Source: JB111 sp049856295 (lineage in GTDB: Bacteria > Actinomycetota > Actinomycetes > Actinomycetales > Actinomycetaceae). From it: a stretch of DNA of 64,000 nt. The stretch lies in assembly GCF_049856295.1 (NCBI RefSeq), contig NZ_JBNDMZ010000002.1, positions 62,001 to 126,000 on the forward strand, in the 5' to 3' direction. The notes below the pieces were generated by a model. It saw only the letters and a list, made by a program, of their open reading frames with translations, was not told where the DNA came from and searched no databases. The translations under genes and the position numbers were made by a program. This document shows positions 7,675 to 15,759 of the stretch, piece by piece (the first letter of the stretch is position 1; every line of letters begins with the position of its first letter).

Positions 7675-8069
7675 TCGTGCTCGATGCCTCCGCGGCGGTG
7701 GAGCTGCTGCTCAACCTTCCGCTCGGGGCCGAGGTGCGGCGCCGACTCGACGATCCGGGCGTCCAGCTGCACGCGCCGCACCTCCTCGTCGTGGAGGTGC
7801 TGCAGGTCCTGCGGCGACGTGAGGCGGCCGGTACGTCGACGCACGAGGAAGTCGCCGACGCCGTCGATTTCCTCGAGATGCTGGACGTGACCTATCACGA
7901 TCACCTGCTGTGTGCGCGCCGGGTGTGGGAGCTTCGTTCCAATCTCACTGCGTACGACGCGACGTACGTCGCCCTGGCTGAGCTGCTCGACGTTGCGCTT
8001 CTGACGTCCGACGCCCGACTCGCGCGCGCCCCGGGCCACCACGCGAGGATCGACCTCCTTCCGACGTGA
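7671..8069 (+). CDS. vapC: VapC-type PIN-domain ribonuclease toxin
   Basis: 132 residues forming a complete PIN domain. The acidic metal-binding residues are all present: Asp5 in MIVLDASAAVE, the glutamate in LLVVEVLQVLRR, Asp in LTAYDATYVALAE and Asp in LLTSDARLA. Enzymes of this family are Mg-dependent endoribonucleases, usually cutting tRNA or the sarcin-ricin loop of rRNA. It starts with GTG overlapping the antitoxin stop. No disabling change is seen, so the pair looks active. Confidence 0.9.
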   Translation: MIVLDASAAVELLLNLPLGAEVRRRLDDPGVQLHAPHLLVVEVLQVLRRREAAGTSTHEEVADAVDFLEMLDVTYHDHLLCARRVWELRSNLTAYDATYVALAELLDVALLTSDARLARAPGHHARIDLLPT

Positions 8070-8084
8070 CCGGGCGCCCTCTCG

Positions 8085-8489
8085 TCACACGTGGTCGTCG
8101 GCGCCGAACGTCCTCGTGACGAGGTCGGTGTCCATGTACTCGCGGACCGTGCGGATCGCGCCTGCGCCGTCCAGGTCGAGGACCCAGCAGTAGTTGTTGT
8201 CGTACGCGCGACCGTCGGGCGTCCGGCTCGTTCCGGTGTGCTCGACGACGACATGGTCGCCGTCCGCCATGATCCGGTGCACGGTCGTGGCGGAGTCGAC
8301 GTCAAGGGTCTCGTCGACCGCGCCGAAGAGCTCACCGACGACGGCGTCCTTCCCGACGAACTCGTGCGACCACCGCTCGACGCCCATCCATCGCCAGGTG
8401 ACGTCGTCGCGCATCGCGTCGATCAACGGGCGGCGATCGCCTCGGGCGAGGGCGGCCATGATGTCGGCGACCTGCTCCCGGGTCCCCAT
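8085..8489 (-). CDS. SnoaL-like / NTF2-fold protein
   Basis: 134 residues with the SnoaL-like cone fold pattern: N-terminal helix (REQVADIMAALARGD), DAMRDDVTWRWMG, a central helix in the region HEFVGKDAVVGELF, then strands GDHVVVEHTGTSRTPDGR and IRTVREYMDTDLV. The EYMDT segment near the C-terminus is typical. Family members are polyketide cyclases, isomerases or binding proteins with no conserved catalytic set, so function is open. It is the last gene of a tight minus-strand set with a VOC protein (17-base gap) and two reductases. Confidence 0.78.
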   Translation of the reverse strand: MGTREQVADIMAALARGDRRPLIDAMRDDVTWRWMGVERWSHEFVGKDAVVGELFGAVDETLDVDSATTVHRIMADGDHVVVEHTGTSRTPDGRAYDNNYCWVLDLDGAGAIRTVREYMDTDLVTRTFGADDHV

Positions 8490-8506
8490 GTCGCGTCCGT
8501 CCCTCG

Positions 8507-8893
8507 TCAGACGGGCCGAGCCGCGAAGACGCGGAACCGGTTGCCGTCCGGGTCGCGCATCTCGATCCAGCGGACGCCGTCCTCCTCGCGCTCGGCGACC
8601 CGCTCGGCACCGAGCTCCTCGGCGCGGTCGGCCACCTCGTGCCAGGCGGCGTCGTCCTCATTCCCGATGTCGAGCGCTACTGGCGCGGGGCCGGTGGCGA
8701 CGTCGTCGGACCGTTCGATGATCCACGTGATCGGGCTGACCTCGTGGTCGAGGTCGAGCATGACGAGGTCGTCCGTGGCGCCGTCAGCGATGGGGAGCCC
8801 CATGAGCTCGGACCAGAAGGTGCCGAGCCGGCGTGGGTCGGGCGACAGCATCGACATCATGCCGATGACCGGAGTGGTGCGTGCGGCGTTCAT
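8507..8893 (-). CDS. VOC family protein (glyoxalase-like)
   Basis: 128 residues from the ATG at 8893 (MNAARTTPVIGMMSMLSPDP). It shows the pattern of glyoxalase-like proteins: DPRRLGTFWSELMGLP in the first module and RWIEMRDPDGNRFRVFAARPV in the second. The longer frame upstream belongs to the overlapping reductase gene in another frame. Its ATG overlaps the TGA of that gene by four bases, so the genes are translationally coupled. Enzymatic function is unknown. Confidence 0.82.
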   Translation of the reverse strand: MNAARTTPVIGMMSMLSPDPRRLGTFWSELMGLPIADGATDDLVMLDLDHEVSPITWIIERSDDVATGPAPVALDIGNEDDAAWHEVADRAEELGAERVAEREEDGVRWIEMRDPDGNRFRVFAARPV

Positions 8894-9519
8894 GCGGACT
8901 CCGTCGGGGTCGGGCGGTGCGGCGGTGAGTGGTCGCGGGTGTAGGACGCGATGACGACGCCGCTCGCCGTGGTCGTCGTCGCTGCGAGGCGGAAGTGAGC
9001 GAGCGTGCTGCGGTCGCCGAACATGCGTCGGCCGGCCCCGAGAAGGACCGGGAAGACGAGGAGGTGATACTCGTCGACCAGGTCGAGCTCCGCGAGCGCC
9101 CGGACGAGCTGCCCGGACCCGAGCACCAGGAGGTGGCCCTCCGTCCGCGCTTTCGCCGCCTCGACGGCAGCCCCGAGCTCGCCGTCGATCAGCTCGGTGC
9201 CGGCCCATCGGAGCTCCGTACGGGCGGCGGTGCGCGAGACGACGTGCTTCGGCATGGCGTTCATCGCCGCCACTGCGGGAACGCTCTCGTCGGCGCCGGA
9301 CCAGGCGGCGTGCAGGATCTCGTATGTTCGCCTGCCCAGCAACAGTCCGCCCGCCTCGGTCGTCGCGGCGCTCATGAACGCGTCGACGGTGTCGTCGCTG
9401 GACGGTGGCACCCAACCGCCGTGCACGAACCCGCCCGAGGGGTCCTCGTCGGCCGAGAGCGGCGACTGGATGACGCCGTCGATGCTGACGAAGTTGACGA
9501 CCCTGAGGGTGCCTGTCAC
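8890..9519 (-). CDS. Dihydrofolate reductase family protein (RibD C-terminal domain)
   Basis: 209 residues starting at GTG (VTGTLRVVNFVSIDGVIQSP). The S-I-D-G-V segment, LLLGRRTYEILHAAW and HLLVLGSGQLVRALAEL are hallmarks of the RibD-C/DHFR-like fold, which binds NADPH. Stand-alone members (YwjB/YyaP type) are of unknown substrate; folate reduction should not be assumed. It overlaps its upstream paralogue by GTGA and the downstream VOC gene by ATGA, giving a tightly coupled operon. Confidence 0.83.
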   Translation of the reverse strand: MTGTLRVVNFVSIDGVIQSPLSADEDPSGGFVHGGWVPPSSDDTVDAFMSAATTEAGGLLLGRRTYEILHAAWSGADESVPAVAAMNAMPKHVVSRTAARTELRWAGTELIDGELGAAVEAAKARTEGHLLVLGSGQLVRALAELDLVDEYHLLVFPVLLGAGRRMFGDRSTLAHFRLAATTTTASGVVIASYTRDHSPPHRPTPTESA

Positions 9520-10073
9520 GACGCCGGCCGGTAGCGGGTGAGGACGACACCGGAGCGGAAGGACCGGGTCTCCAGCAGCTCGAGCCGGGGGACGACGTAG
9601 CCCTCGGGGAACAGGCGCCGCCCGCCGCCCTGCACCGCGGGGTAGGTGAACAGCCGGTACTCGTCGACCAGGCCCGCGGGGACGAGCGCGTGCACGAGGC
9701 TGATGCTGCCGGTGCAGACGATGTCCTGCCCCTCGGTCTCCTTGAGCGCGCGCACCTCCTCGACGGGGTCCCCGGCCAGCACGACCGACCGGTCCCAGCC
9801 GGGGTCGGTCATCGTCGAGCTGACGACGTACTTCGTCACCCGGTCGAGCGTCTCGGTCACCCCGGTGCGGTCGTCGGTCTGCTGCGGCCAGTAGCCGCGC
9901 ATGTCCTCGAAGGTCTGCCGACCGAACACCACGGCGTCGCTCGTGGCGTCCTGCCGGGCCATCTCCTCGATGAGGTCGTTCTCGTCCTGCTCGGCCTCCG
10001 GCGAGAACCAGGGCCCGAGCATCTCGATCGAGCCGTCCAGCGTGACGTTCTGCGTGACGATGAACCTGCGCAC
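9516..10073 (-). CDS. Dihydrofolate reductase family protein (RibD C-terminal domain), second copy
   Basis: 185 residues from GTG at 10073 (VRRFIVTQNVTLDGSIE), with a GGAGGAC ribosome site. The family motifs are VTLDGS, AVVFGRQTFEDMRGYW and DIVCTGSISLVHALV (the nucleotide-binding glycine region), then YRLFTYPAVQGGGRRLFPEG. It is first in the minus-strand operon and divergent from a winged-helix regulator at 10215 that may control it. It is only moderately similar to the next gene, so an old duplication or separate recruitment is possible. Confidence 0.84.
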   Translation of the reverse strand: MRRFIVTQNVTLDGSIEMLGPWFSPEAEQDENDLIEEMARQDATSDAVVFGRQTFEDMRGYWPQQTDDRTGVTETLDRVTKYVVSSTMTDPGWDRSVVLAGDPVEEVRALKETEGQDIVCTGSISLVHALVPAGLVDEYRLFTYPAVQGGGRRLFPEGYVVPRLELLETRSFRSGVVLTRYRPAS

Positions 10074-10214
10074 GTGTCCTCCGATCGTCGCGGGCGGCGT
10101 CGTCGCCCCGGAGGCACGAGCCTGGTGCATGTCTGCTTGGATGACCAGGAGTGTTCGGGCAGGAGCGAACACGTCGGTAACGGGACGGTCGAGCGCGGCA
10201 AGGGGGCGAGCGCG

Positions 10215-11168
10215 ATGCTGCGACTCCGGCTGCGCCCCGGGGAGCTCGCTCAGATGGAGGTCGGTGCCGCTCCGGCTGTCCTGCCCGAGCTCGCCGACGC
10301 GGTCCGTGCGCCGCGGCGTCGCGACCCGGGTCGCGACGCTGGTCCCGTACGACCGGAGGACGCCGCGCTGCTGACCGCGCTTCTCGCCGATCCGTGCACA
10401 CCAGCATTCCTCCAGCCGACCGCCACGGACCCCGCGGAGGCGGTCGACGAGATCTGCTCCGTCCCGCGCGAGCAGGTCGCCCGCGACCTCGCCGACAACG
10501 TCGCGGCGGGCTTCCCGCCGCCGCCGTGGCTCGCGGAGCTGGGCGGGCGTGGCCCCGCGGGCACGCGCATGCGTCGTCGACTGGGGCACTTCCTCACGCG
10601 GGTCCTTCGGACGTTCGACGAGCACCTCGCCGCGGCCGCGGCGTCGCGCGCACCTCGGTGGGCCGCGGGGCTGGGGGCGGTGATCGACGAGGAGGGCCCG
10701 GCGTCCGCCGTCGAGCGCCTCGGGCCGTGGGTGAGGCTCCGGGACGGGGTGCTCGAGGTCGACCTCGTCTCCGGCTCGGAGGTCGACGCCGACTCCACGG
10801 GAGGCGGGATCCTCGTCATGCCCACGCTCGCCTCCTCGGCAAGCGTGACCGTCAGCAGCACCGGGGCGCGGACCGTGCTGTTCGTCCCGCTCCCGGAGTC
10901 GCCCGGACTGCCGGCGTCGGGTGGCTCGTCGGACGCCCTGGCCCGGCTGCTCGGGGAGACCCGAGCGGTCGTCCTCGCCGAGGTGGCCAACGGCCCGATC
11001 CGGGGTGTGCGCGCCCTCGCACGGGCGCTCGACCTCGCGCCGGCCACGGCCAGCACCCATCTGCGTGTGCTGCGCGACGCAGGGCTCGTCACGGTCCGAG
11101 CCGGCGCCCTCGGCGCGTCCGGCCACGTCGTCACTCCCCTCGGGCACCGCCTCCTGCGTGGCGGGTGA
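10215..11168 (+). CDS. ArsR-like winged-helix regulator with long N-terminal domain
   Basis: 317 residues from ATG 10215 after an AGGGGG ribosome site. The C-terminal ~75 residues form an ArsR-type winged helix (RALARALDLAPATASTHLRVLRDAGLV). The N-terminal 230 residues have no known catalytic motif and match the layout of actinobacterial proteins of the DUF5937 type. It is divergent from the reductase/VOC operon and probably regulates it. Its 3' end overlaps the convergent membrane-protein gene by 38 bases. Inducer unknown. Confidence 0.8.
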   Translation: MLRLRLRPGELAQMEVGAAPAVLPELADAVRAPRRRDPGRDAGPVRPEDAALLTALLADPCTPAFLQPTATDPAEAVDEICSVPREQVARDLADNVAAGFPPPPWLAELGGRGPAGTRMRRRLGHFLTRVLRTFDEHLAAAAASRAPRWAAGLGAVIDEEGPASAVERLGPWVRLRDGVLEVDLVSGSEVDADSTGGGILVMPTLASSASVTVSSTGARTVLFVPLPESPGLPASGGSSDALARLLGETRAVVLAEVANGPIRGVRALARALDLAPATASTHLRVLRDAGLVTVRAGALGASGHVVTPLGHRLLRGG

Positions 11169-11547
11169 GTGACGGGCCGCCGGCCGGCCCGGTCGCCACG
11201 CGCAGCGCCTGCCGGATGAGCACGGCCTGCAGGGGGAGCCGTCCGTAGGCGATCGCGCGCGCGGGGGCCGACCGGTGCCGCCAGTCCCATGCCATCTGCA
11301 GGTTCGCGGGGAACACCGCGACGAACAGTGCCGCGGCGGCGGTGCCACCGAGCTGCCGCGTGCGCGGCGCGGCAAGAAGGGCGGCGACCGCGAGCTCGGC
11401 GACGCCGGAGGTGTAGGTGTACGCCCGGGCAGAGCCCGGTAGCTGCCTCGGCACGATCTGGTCGAACGGGCCGGGCGCGACCAGGTGCGTGGTGCCCGCT
11501 GCGGCGAGAAGTGCCGCGAGCAGGTGCGCGGAATGGGGGCCGCTCAC
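11131..11547 (-). CDS. DoxX-like membrane protein
   Basis: 138 residues from GTG at 11547 (VSGPHSAHLLAALLAAAG), overlapping the upstream SRPBCC stop by GTGA. Four hydrophobic segments are visible. The region ARAYTYTSGVAELAVAALL and FVAVFPANLQMAWDW match DoxX/DUF417-like proteins of actinobacteria. The ATG ten codons upstream is rejected because it gives a basic extension inside the preceding gene. The last 38 bases overlap the convergent regulator gene, an unusual antisense 3' overlap. Likely co-transcribed with the SRPBCC and ArsR genes. Confidence 0.75.
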   Translation of the reverse strand: MSGPHSAHLLAALLAAAGTTHLVAPGPFDQIVPRQLPGSARAYTYTSGVAELAVAALLAAPRTRQLGGTAAAALFVAVFPANLQMAWDWRHRSAPARAIAYGRLPLQAVLIRQALRVATGPAGGPSLTRHAGGGARGE

Positions 11548-12260
11548 CGGTACACGCCGGCGAGCCAGCTCTCCCACCGCGCCGACTCTGCCGCGGCGTC
11601 GACGTCGGCGAACAGGTAGTGGCCGAATGCGACCGGCATGCCCATCACCGTGTTGTTGTGGAAGCGGTAGAGCCCGTCATTCGCCCGCACCCCGACGAAG
11701 TCGTCGGTCGGGACCACCCAGTCCACGACGCCCTCGATCGGGTCGAAGCCCGCGGGGGTCAGCGTCACGCGGTCCCCGACGGCGAGCGGACCCGTCACGC
11801 CGAGCGCGGCGGCGACGGGCGCCCAGGACTCGGCCGACGTCTCCGACTGTGGGCCCTGCCCCGTGACGAACACGCCCTGCCGGTCGGCGAAGTGCGTGAG
11901 GTACTGGGTGAGGTTGACCATGTAGAGGTCCCAGCCGTAGCCGGTCATCGTCTCGAAGTCGTACTCGCCGCCCCAGTCCTCGCCGAGGAAGCCGCTGTGG
12001 ACGAACGTCAGCACCGTCGTCGAGTCGTCGCGACCCTCGACCAGGTACTCGAAGGCGTGGAAGGCGCCGTCGGGACCCTCCGGGGTCCGGACGTACAGGC
12101 GCTCGCCCTCCTGCCGCTCGACCTGGGTCCCCGGTGCCTCCACGGCATCGGGGTCGGGCGACCATGCCCGCTGGCCCTCGCGGGTGGCCACGGCGTGCCA
12201 CACCTGCTCCGGGGTCGCCGGCAGCACGACCTCCTTGCGGATCTCGAAACGGTCGGACAT
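11544..12260 (-). CDS. SRPBCC (START/Bet v1, AHSA1-like) domain protein
   Basis: 238 residues starting MSDRFEIRKEVVLPATPEQV with a TGAGGAGC ribosome site. The N-terminal ~140 residues are a START/Bet v1-like hydrophobic-ligand fold (VWHAVATREGQRAW, then TVLTFVHSGFLGEDW, WDLYMVNLTQYL). The extra ~90 residues after that are less typical and may be a second half-domain. Family members bind lipids or other hydrophobic ligands. It follows an ArsR-type repressor gene by ten bases; such ArsR-SRPBCC pairs are very common in actinobacteria. Confidence 0.85.
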   Translation of the reverse strand: MSDRFEIRKEVVLPATPEQVWHAVATREGQRAWSPDPDAVEAPGTQVERQEGERLYVRTPEGPDGAFHAFEYLVEGRDDSTTVLTFVHSGFLGEDWGGEYDFETMTGYGWDLYMVNLTQYLTHFADRQGVFVTGQGPQSETSAESWAPVAAALGVTGPLAVGDRVTLTPAGFDPIEGVVDWVVPTDDFVGVRANDGLYRFHNNTVMGMPVAFGHYLFADVDAAAESARWESWLAGVYR

Positions 12261-12270
12261 GGCGTGCTCC

Positions 12271-12855
12271 TCAGGTGGTGGGGACGTGGGGATGGACGGC
12301 GACGACGAGGCGGTGGGTGCGCGCCCCGTCGGCGTCGGGGGAGTGGTAGCGCCGCACCAGGTCGGTGACGGCACCCTCGAGCTCGCGGGCGAACGCCGCC
12401 CGGTCGGCTGCGGACGCGAACCGGACCTCGCCGTCGACGGCCCAGGTCGCCACCTGCGTCCCGGTCCGGCGGGCACCGGTGACGAGCGCCCCGACGTCGC
12501 GCACGAGACGGGCGGCGAGGGCGATCAGCCAGGCGGCCGAGACGCGGTCGGGGGAGCGGGTCGGGTCGGGCTCGACGGCGGCGAGGGCGGCCGGCGAGAT
12601 GACGAAGGACGCGGACCGCGCGCGCAGCACCCGCTCGGTGAAGTTGCCCCGCCGGCGCTCCTCGACGAGCTCGACGAGCCCGTGCTGCTCGAGCACCTTG
12701 AGGTGGTAGTTGACCTTCTGTCGCGGGAGACCGAGCCGGGTGGCCAGGGTCGTCGCCGAGCCCGGCTCCGCGAGCGCGGCGAGGAGCCGGGTGCGGACAG
12801 GGTCGAGCGAGACCGCGGCTGCTGCCGGGTCATCGATGATCTCGACGTCGTGCAT
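12271..12855 (-). CDS. ArsR/SmtB-type transcriptional regulator
   Basis: 194 residues starting MHDVEIIDDPAAAAVSLDPV. The winged helix spans about residues 15-90 (TTLATRLGLPRQKVNYHLKV as recognition region, then ELVEERRRGNFTERVLRARS as wing). No metal-binding cysteines are present, so it is probably not a metal sensor. It heads an operon with the SRPBCC and DoxX-like genes. A perfect -35 box within a palindrome lies upstream and the ATG sits six bases after the -10, implying a leaderless, self-repressed transcript. Confidence 0.87.
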   Translation of the reverse strand: MHDVEIIDDPAAAAVSLDPVRTRLLAALAEPGSATTLATRLGLPRQKVNYHLKVLEQHGLVELVEERRRGNFTERVLRARSASFVISPAALAAVEPDPTRSPDRVSAAWLIALAARLVRDVGALVTGARRTGTQVATWAVDGEVRFASAADRAAFARELEGAVTDLVRRYHSPDADGARTHRLVVAVHPHVPTT

Positions 12856-12861
12856 GGACCC

Positions 12862-12891
12862 AGGGTCGCCTTGACAGGAAAATCTGTCAAG
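12862..12891 (-). promoter_or_regulatory. Leaderless promoter and palindromic operator of the ArsR gene
   Basis: On the minus strand TTGACA (12890-12885), a 17-base spacer and GACCCT (12867-12862) end six bases before the ATG at 12855. The dyad CTTGACAG-N6-CTGTCAAG (12870-12891) covers the -35 box, so bound repressor would block RNA polymerase. It begins three bases after the stop of the upstream lipoprotein gene. Confidence 0.65.
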
Positions 12892-12893
12892 AC

Positions 12894-13859
12894 CTAGATC
12901 GGGTCCTCGACGTAGCTTCCGCCGGCCGACTCCACCAGGTCCGCGAGCGTGTCGAGCTCGGTGCGCAGCTGTCCCTCGGGCTCGTCGAACCACCGGCACG
13001 TCACCGCCGGCGTGCCCGCCGGTGATGCGTCGAACCGGCACCCCGAGCCCACCTCCGCCCCGGCGTCGACGAGGGCCGCCTCGACCGCGTGGGTCTGGTC
13101 GACGACCTCGGCCCAGGCCGGGTCGTCCATCGCCCCGTCGAGCGTCGTCGGCACAAGGACGGCGATCTCGTCGGGGTAGCGGACGAGGACGTTGCCGCCC
13201 GCGTCCTCCCCTTCGGGGTCGACCTCGGCGTCGAGCGCGGCCGTCGGCGGAAGGACCTCGAGGAGATCGCCGTGCCAGTCGGCGCCGGGTTCGACGCGCA
13301 GCTGCGTGGCCACCGAACCGCGATCCTCGACGATGTCGGCGACGACCCCGTCGGCGGCGCCGGCGAGCTCGACGAGCCGCTCCACGGTCGCGCGCCCGAG
13401 CGGCTCGGGAAACCCGCTGACGTACACCTGGGCGGCCGGGTCATCGCTGGTGAGCACGAGGATGGACCCCTCGCCGACGTCGTCGTGCGCGTGCCAGGTC
13501 TCGAGCGAGGCAAGGACCGGGTCGACGCCGAAGCCCGACATCGCGACGATCATCTGCGTCGAGTCCGGGCCCGCGGAGGAGTCCGGCGCCACCGCGGCGA
13601 TGCCCGGGATGTCGCACAGCGCCTCGGCCGCGACGACCGCCGGGCGGGCGCCTTCGTCGGACCCGCTCTCCGACCCGCTCTCCGACGCCGACCCGGAGGA
13701 GCTCTCGCCCGTCGCGACTCGGCACGGCGCCTCTCCCTCCGCCGCGCCATCGGCAGTCGCGCCGTCGTCGGAGTCGTCCGAGCCGCACGCGGCCGCCGTG
13801 GCCGCGAGGAGGATCCCCGCGCAGGCGGTGGCGAGGGATCGGCGGGGCGTGCGCGACAT
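12894..13859 (-). CDS. Putative secreted lipoprotein of unknown function
   Basis: 321 residues. The N-terminus MSRTPRRSLATACAGILLAA is a signal peptide ending TAAAC, an imperfect lipobox. Next is a Ser/Gly/Glu-rich linker with repeated SESGSESGS, whose DNA shows short direct repeats at about 13665-13690, then a ~240-residue globular part. Internal cysteines (EALCDIPGI, GSGCRFDAS, VTCRWFDEP) could form disulfides outside the cell. No family is recognised. It stands alone between convergent or differently regulated neighbours. Confidence 0.7.
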   Translation of the reverse strand: MSRTPRRSLATACAGILLAATAAACGSDDSDDGATADGAAEGEAPCRVATGESSSGSASESGSESGSDEGARPAVVAAEALCDIPGIAAVAPDSSAGPDSTQMIVAMSGFGVDPVLASLETWHAHDDVGEGSILVLTSDDPAAQVYVSGFPEPLGRATVERLVELAGAADGVVADIVEDRGSVATQLRVEPGADWHGDLLEVLPPTAALDAEVDPEGEDAGGNVLVRYPDEIAVLVPTTLDGAMDDPAWAEVVDQTHAVEAALVDAGAEVGSGCRFDASPAGTPAVTCRWFDEPEGQLRTELDTLADLVESAGGSYVEDPI

Positions 13860-14049
13860 GCGGGCTCCAGGACGGTCGGGAGGACGGAGCGCCCAGGGTG
13901 CCGCACCCAGGGGCCGGCGGGGGCGCGTGGGGGCGGGATGTGCTCCCCATGGTGGGCGGTGCGAATGTGGGGGTTTCGCCGTGAACGGCCGGGCGGGCGT
14001 CGGGACCTGGCCTCCTACACTGGCGGCTCGCCCACCCCGAGGAGTTGTC

Positions 14050-14886
14050 ATGGTCGCGCCCGATCTCCTGCGCACCGTCCGAGCGGTCAGCCTCGACGTC
14101 GACGGCACCATCTCCGGCGACGACCACCAGGTCGCCCCCCGCACGATCGAGGCCGTCGGACGGATCGTCGAGCTCGGCGTGCCGGTCTTCCTGCTCACCG
14201 ATCGGGCACGAGCGAACACGCTCGGCCTCGCCCGCGACCTCGGCCTGACCAACATCGTCACGAGCGACAACGGCGCGGTCCTCCTCGACCCGGTGACCGG
14301 CGAGGACGTCGCGGTGCGGCCGATGGATCCCGCCCACGTGCGCGCGCTCGTCGAGCTCGCCGCGGAGCTGGCCCTCGACATCACGTGGTGGACGACCGCG
14401 GCGATCTACGTCGAGCGCGAGGGGGCCGCCGCGGACCTGCTCCGGCAGCTCAACGGCGATCTCGTGCAGGTCGGCGACACGGCCGACCTCCCCGACGCGG
14501 TCACCAAGGTGATGTTCTTCGGGACCCGCGAGCAGCTCGACGCCGTGGACGGGGCCGTCCGCTCCCGGTTCCCCGACACCACGCGGTCGATGGACACGTT
14601 CTTCGAGTTCGTCGACTCGGCCGCGACCAAGTGGAACGCGCTGACGGAGATGCTCGCCCGGCACGAGATGGGAGCCGAGCACTGCCTCGGAATGGGCGAC
14701 GGCGGGAACGACGTCGAGTGGCTGGGCCGCATCGGTGTTCCGATCGCCATGGGCAACGCGCGCGCCGAGGTCAAGGAGGTGGCGATCGACGTGACCGCCA
14801 CGAACGCCGAGCACGGCGTCGCCCTCGTCCTCGAGGCGCTGGCCGACGAGCTGACGAACGCGCCCACGGCCGTCTCCGACGACTGA
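14050..14886 (+). CDS. HAD-superfamily hydrolase, Cof type
   Basis: 278 residues from the ATG at 14050 after a CGAGGAG ribosome site. Motif I is SLDVDGTISGDD with both nucleophile and acid aspartates. Motif II is near FLLTDRA, with threonine in place of the usual serine. Motif III is in ATKWNAL and motif IV is MGDGGNDVEW. The large type-II cap between motifs II and III marks the Cof subfamily of sugar- and nucleotide-phosphate phosphatases. Substrate unknown. A TACACT -10 box at 14016-14021 precedes it. Confidence 0.88.
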   Translation: MVAPDLLRTVRAVSLDVDGTISGDDHQVAPRTIEAVGRIVELGVPVFLLTDRARANTLGLARDLGLTNIVTSDNGAVLLDPVTGEDVAVRPMDPAHVRALVELAAELALDITWWTTAAIYVEREGAAADLLRQLNGDLVQVGDTADLPDAVTKVMFFGTREQLDAVDGAVRSRFPDTTRSMDTFFEFVDSAATKWNALTEMLARHEMGAEHCLGMGDGGNDVEWLGRIGVPIAMGNARAEVKEVAIDVTATNAEHGVALVLEALADELTNAPTAVSDD

Positions 14887-14903
14887 GCTGACCCGGGGCA
14901 GCC

Positions 14904-14930
14904 GGGTCGACCCGACGAACGGGTCGACCC
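14904..14930. terminator. Hairpin terminator between convergent HAD and DUF4386 genes
   Basis: Perfect 11-base arms GGGTCGACCCG and CGGGTCGACCC enclose ACGAA. It lies 18 bases after the HAD stop and 17 bases before the end of the DUF4386 gene, so it can serve both. There is no T tract. Confidence 0.6.
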
Positions 14931-14946
14931 CGGCCGACCGGCCGTC

Positions 14947-15666
14947 TCAGGCGGCGACCGGCTCCGGCGCCTCGACCGGCAGCTCGCCCGCCAGCCCGAG
15001 CCGCGCGAGTGCGTCCGGGCGGAATCCCTTGACCACGAGCCACACCCCGAGCGAGCCCTCCCACGCCGCGATCGGCAGCGCGGCTGCCGCGGCGAGCCAG
15101 GAGATCTGGTCGGAGAGCCCGAAGATCGTGGCGGTCGCCGACGCGAGCAGCAGCGGTGCGCCGATGAGGCCCATCGCCGGGATGATCCGCGGCACGAGCC
15201 CGGTGGCGTAGAGGATCGACCCCAGGCAGAGTCCGCTGATCGCGGGGATGATCCCGGGGCCCACGAGGAAGGTCCAGTCGTGCACGGCCACGAGCGCGGC
15301 GTGGACGGAGGTCAGCGCGTCGTCGTCGAGCCCGGAGACGTCACGCAGCGTGATGATCGAGAGGATCGTGAGGACGCCCACCGCGATGAGGGCGGCCTCC
15401 ATCGTGCGGGCAGCGACGAACCCGAGCGCGAGGCCTTCGTTGCGCCGCCGGACCACCGGGTAGAGCGCGACGGCGGTGCCGATGCAGGCGGCGGCGAGCA
15501 GGATCTCGCTCAGCGCGCCCCACACCGGCAGGGGGCTCGACGCGTCGCCGAGGACGAATGCCGCGTCGAGGGCCGGCGCCTTGAGTGCGACGGCCGGGAT
15601 CGAGGTGACGAAGGTGAGCAGGTAGAGCGCGCCGGCGACGATCGCGGTGCGACGGTGCGTGGGCAT
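14947..15666 (-). CDS. DUF4386 family membrane protein
   Basis: 239 residues from ATG 15666 (MPTHRRTAIVAGALYLLTFV). About six hydrophobic helices are visible, and the conserved start RRTAIVAGALYLLTF and the region GFVAARTMEAALIAVG are typical of DUF4386. Function of the family is unknown. It is divergent from a TetR regulator, with two copies of a 15-base dyad between them, so it is probably the regulator's target. Confidence 0.85.
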   Translation of the reverse strand: MPTHRRTAIVAGALYLLTFVTSIPAVALKAPALDAAFVLGDASSPLPVWGALSEILLAAACIGTAVALYPVVRRRNEGLALGFVAARTMEAALIAVGVLTILSIITLRDVSGLDDDALTSVHAALVAVHDWTFLVGPGIIPAISGLCLGSILYATGLVPRIIPAMGLIGAPLLLASATATIFGLSDQISWLAAAAALPIAAWEGSLGVWLVVKGFRPDALARLGLAGELPVEAPEPVAA

Positions 15667-15690
15667 GGGGGCCTCCGGGGGCGGACGGTG

Positions 15691-15739
15691 GTGTACGGCG
15701 TACACCGCTCATGCGAAATCTAGGGTGTACGGTGTAGAC
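15691..15739. promoter_or_regulatory. Double operator between DUF4386 and TetR genes
   Basis: GTGTACGGCGTACAC (15691-15705) is a perfect palindrome, and GTGTACGGTGTAGAC (15725-15739) is an imperfect copy starting 34 bases later. The pair lies between divergent genes and probably binds the adjacent TetR protein. A TAGGGT box at 15721-15726 overlaps the second copy. Confidence 0.65.
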
Positions 15740-15759
15740 CCGTCAAGCAGGAGGTGGCC

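Noticed and set aside
13660..13700. Short direct repeats GACCCGCTCTCC as possible mobile or regulatory repeats
   Set aside because: They encode the Ser/Gly/Glu linker of the lipoprotein and are ordinary coding microsatellites.
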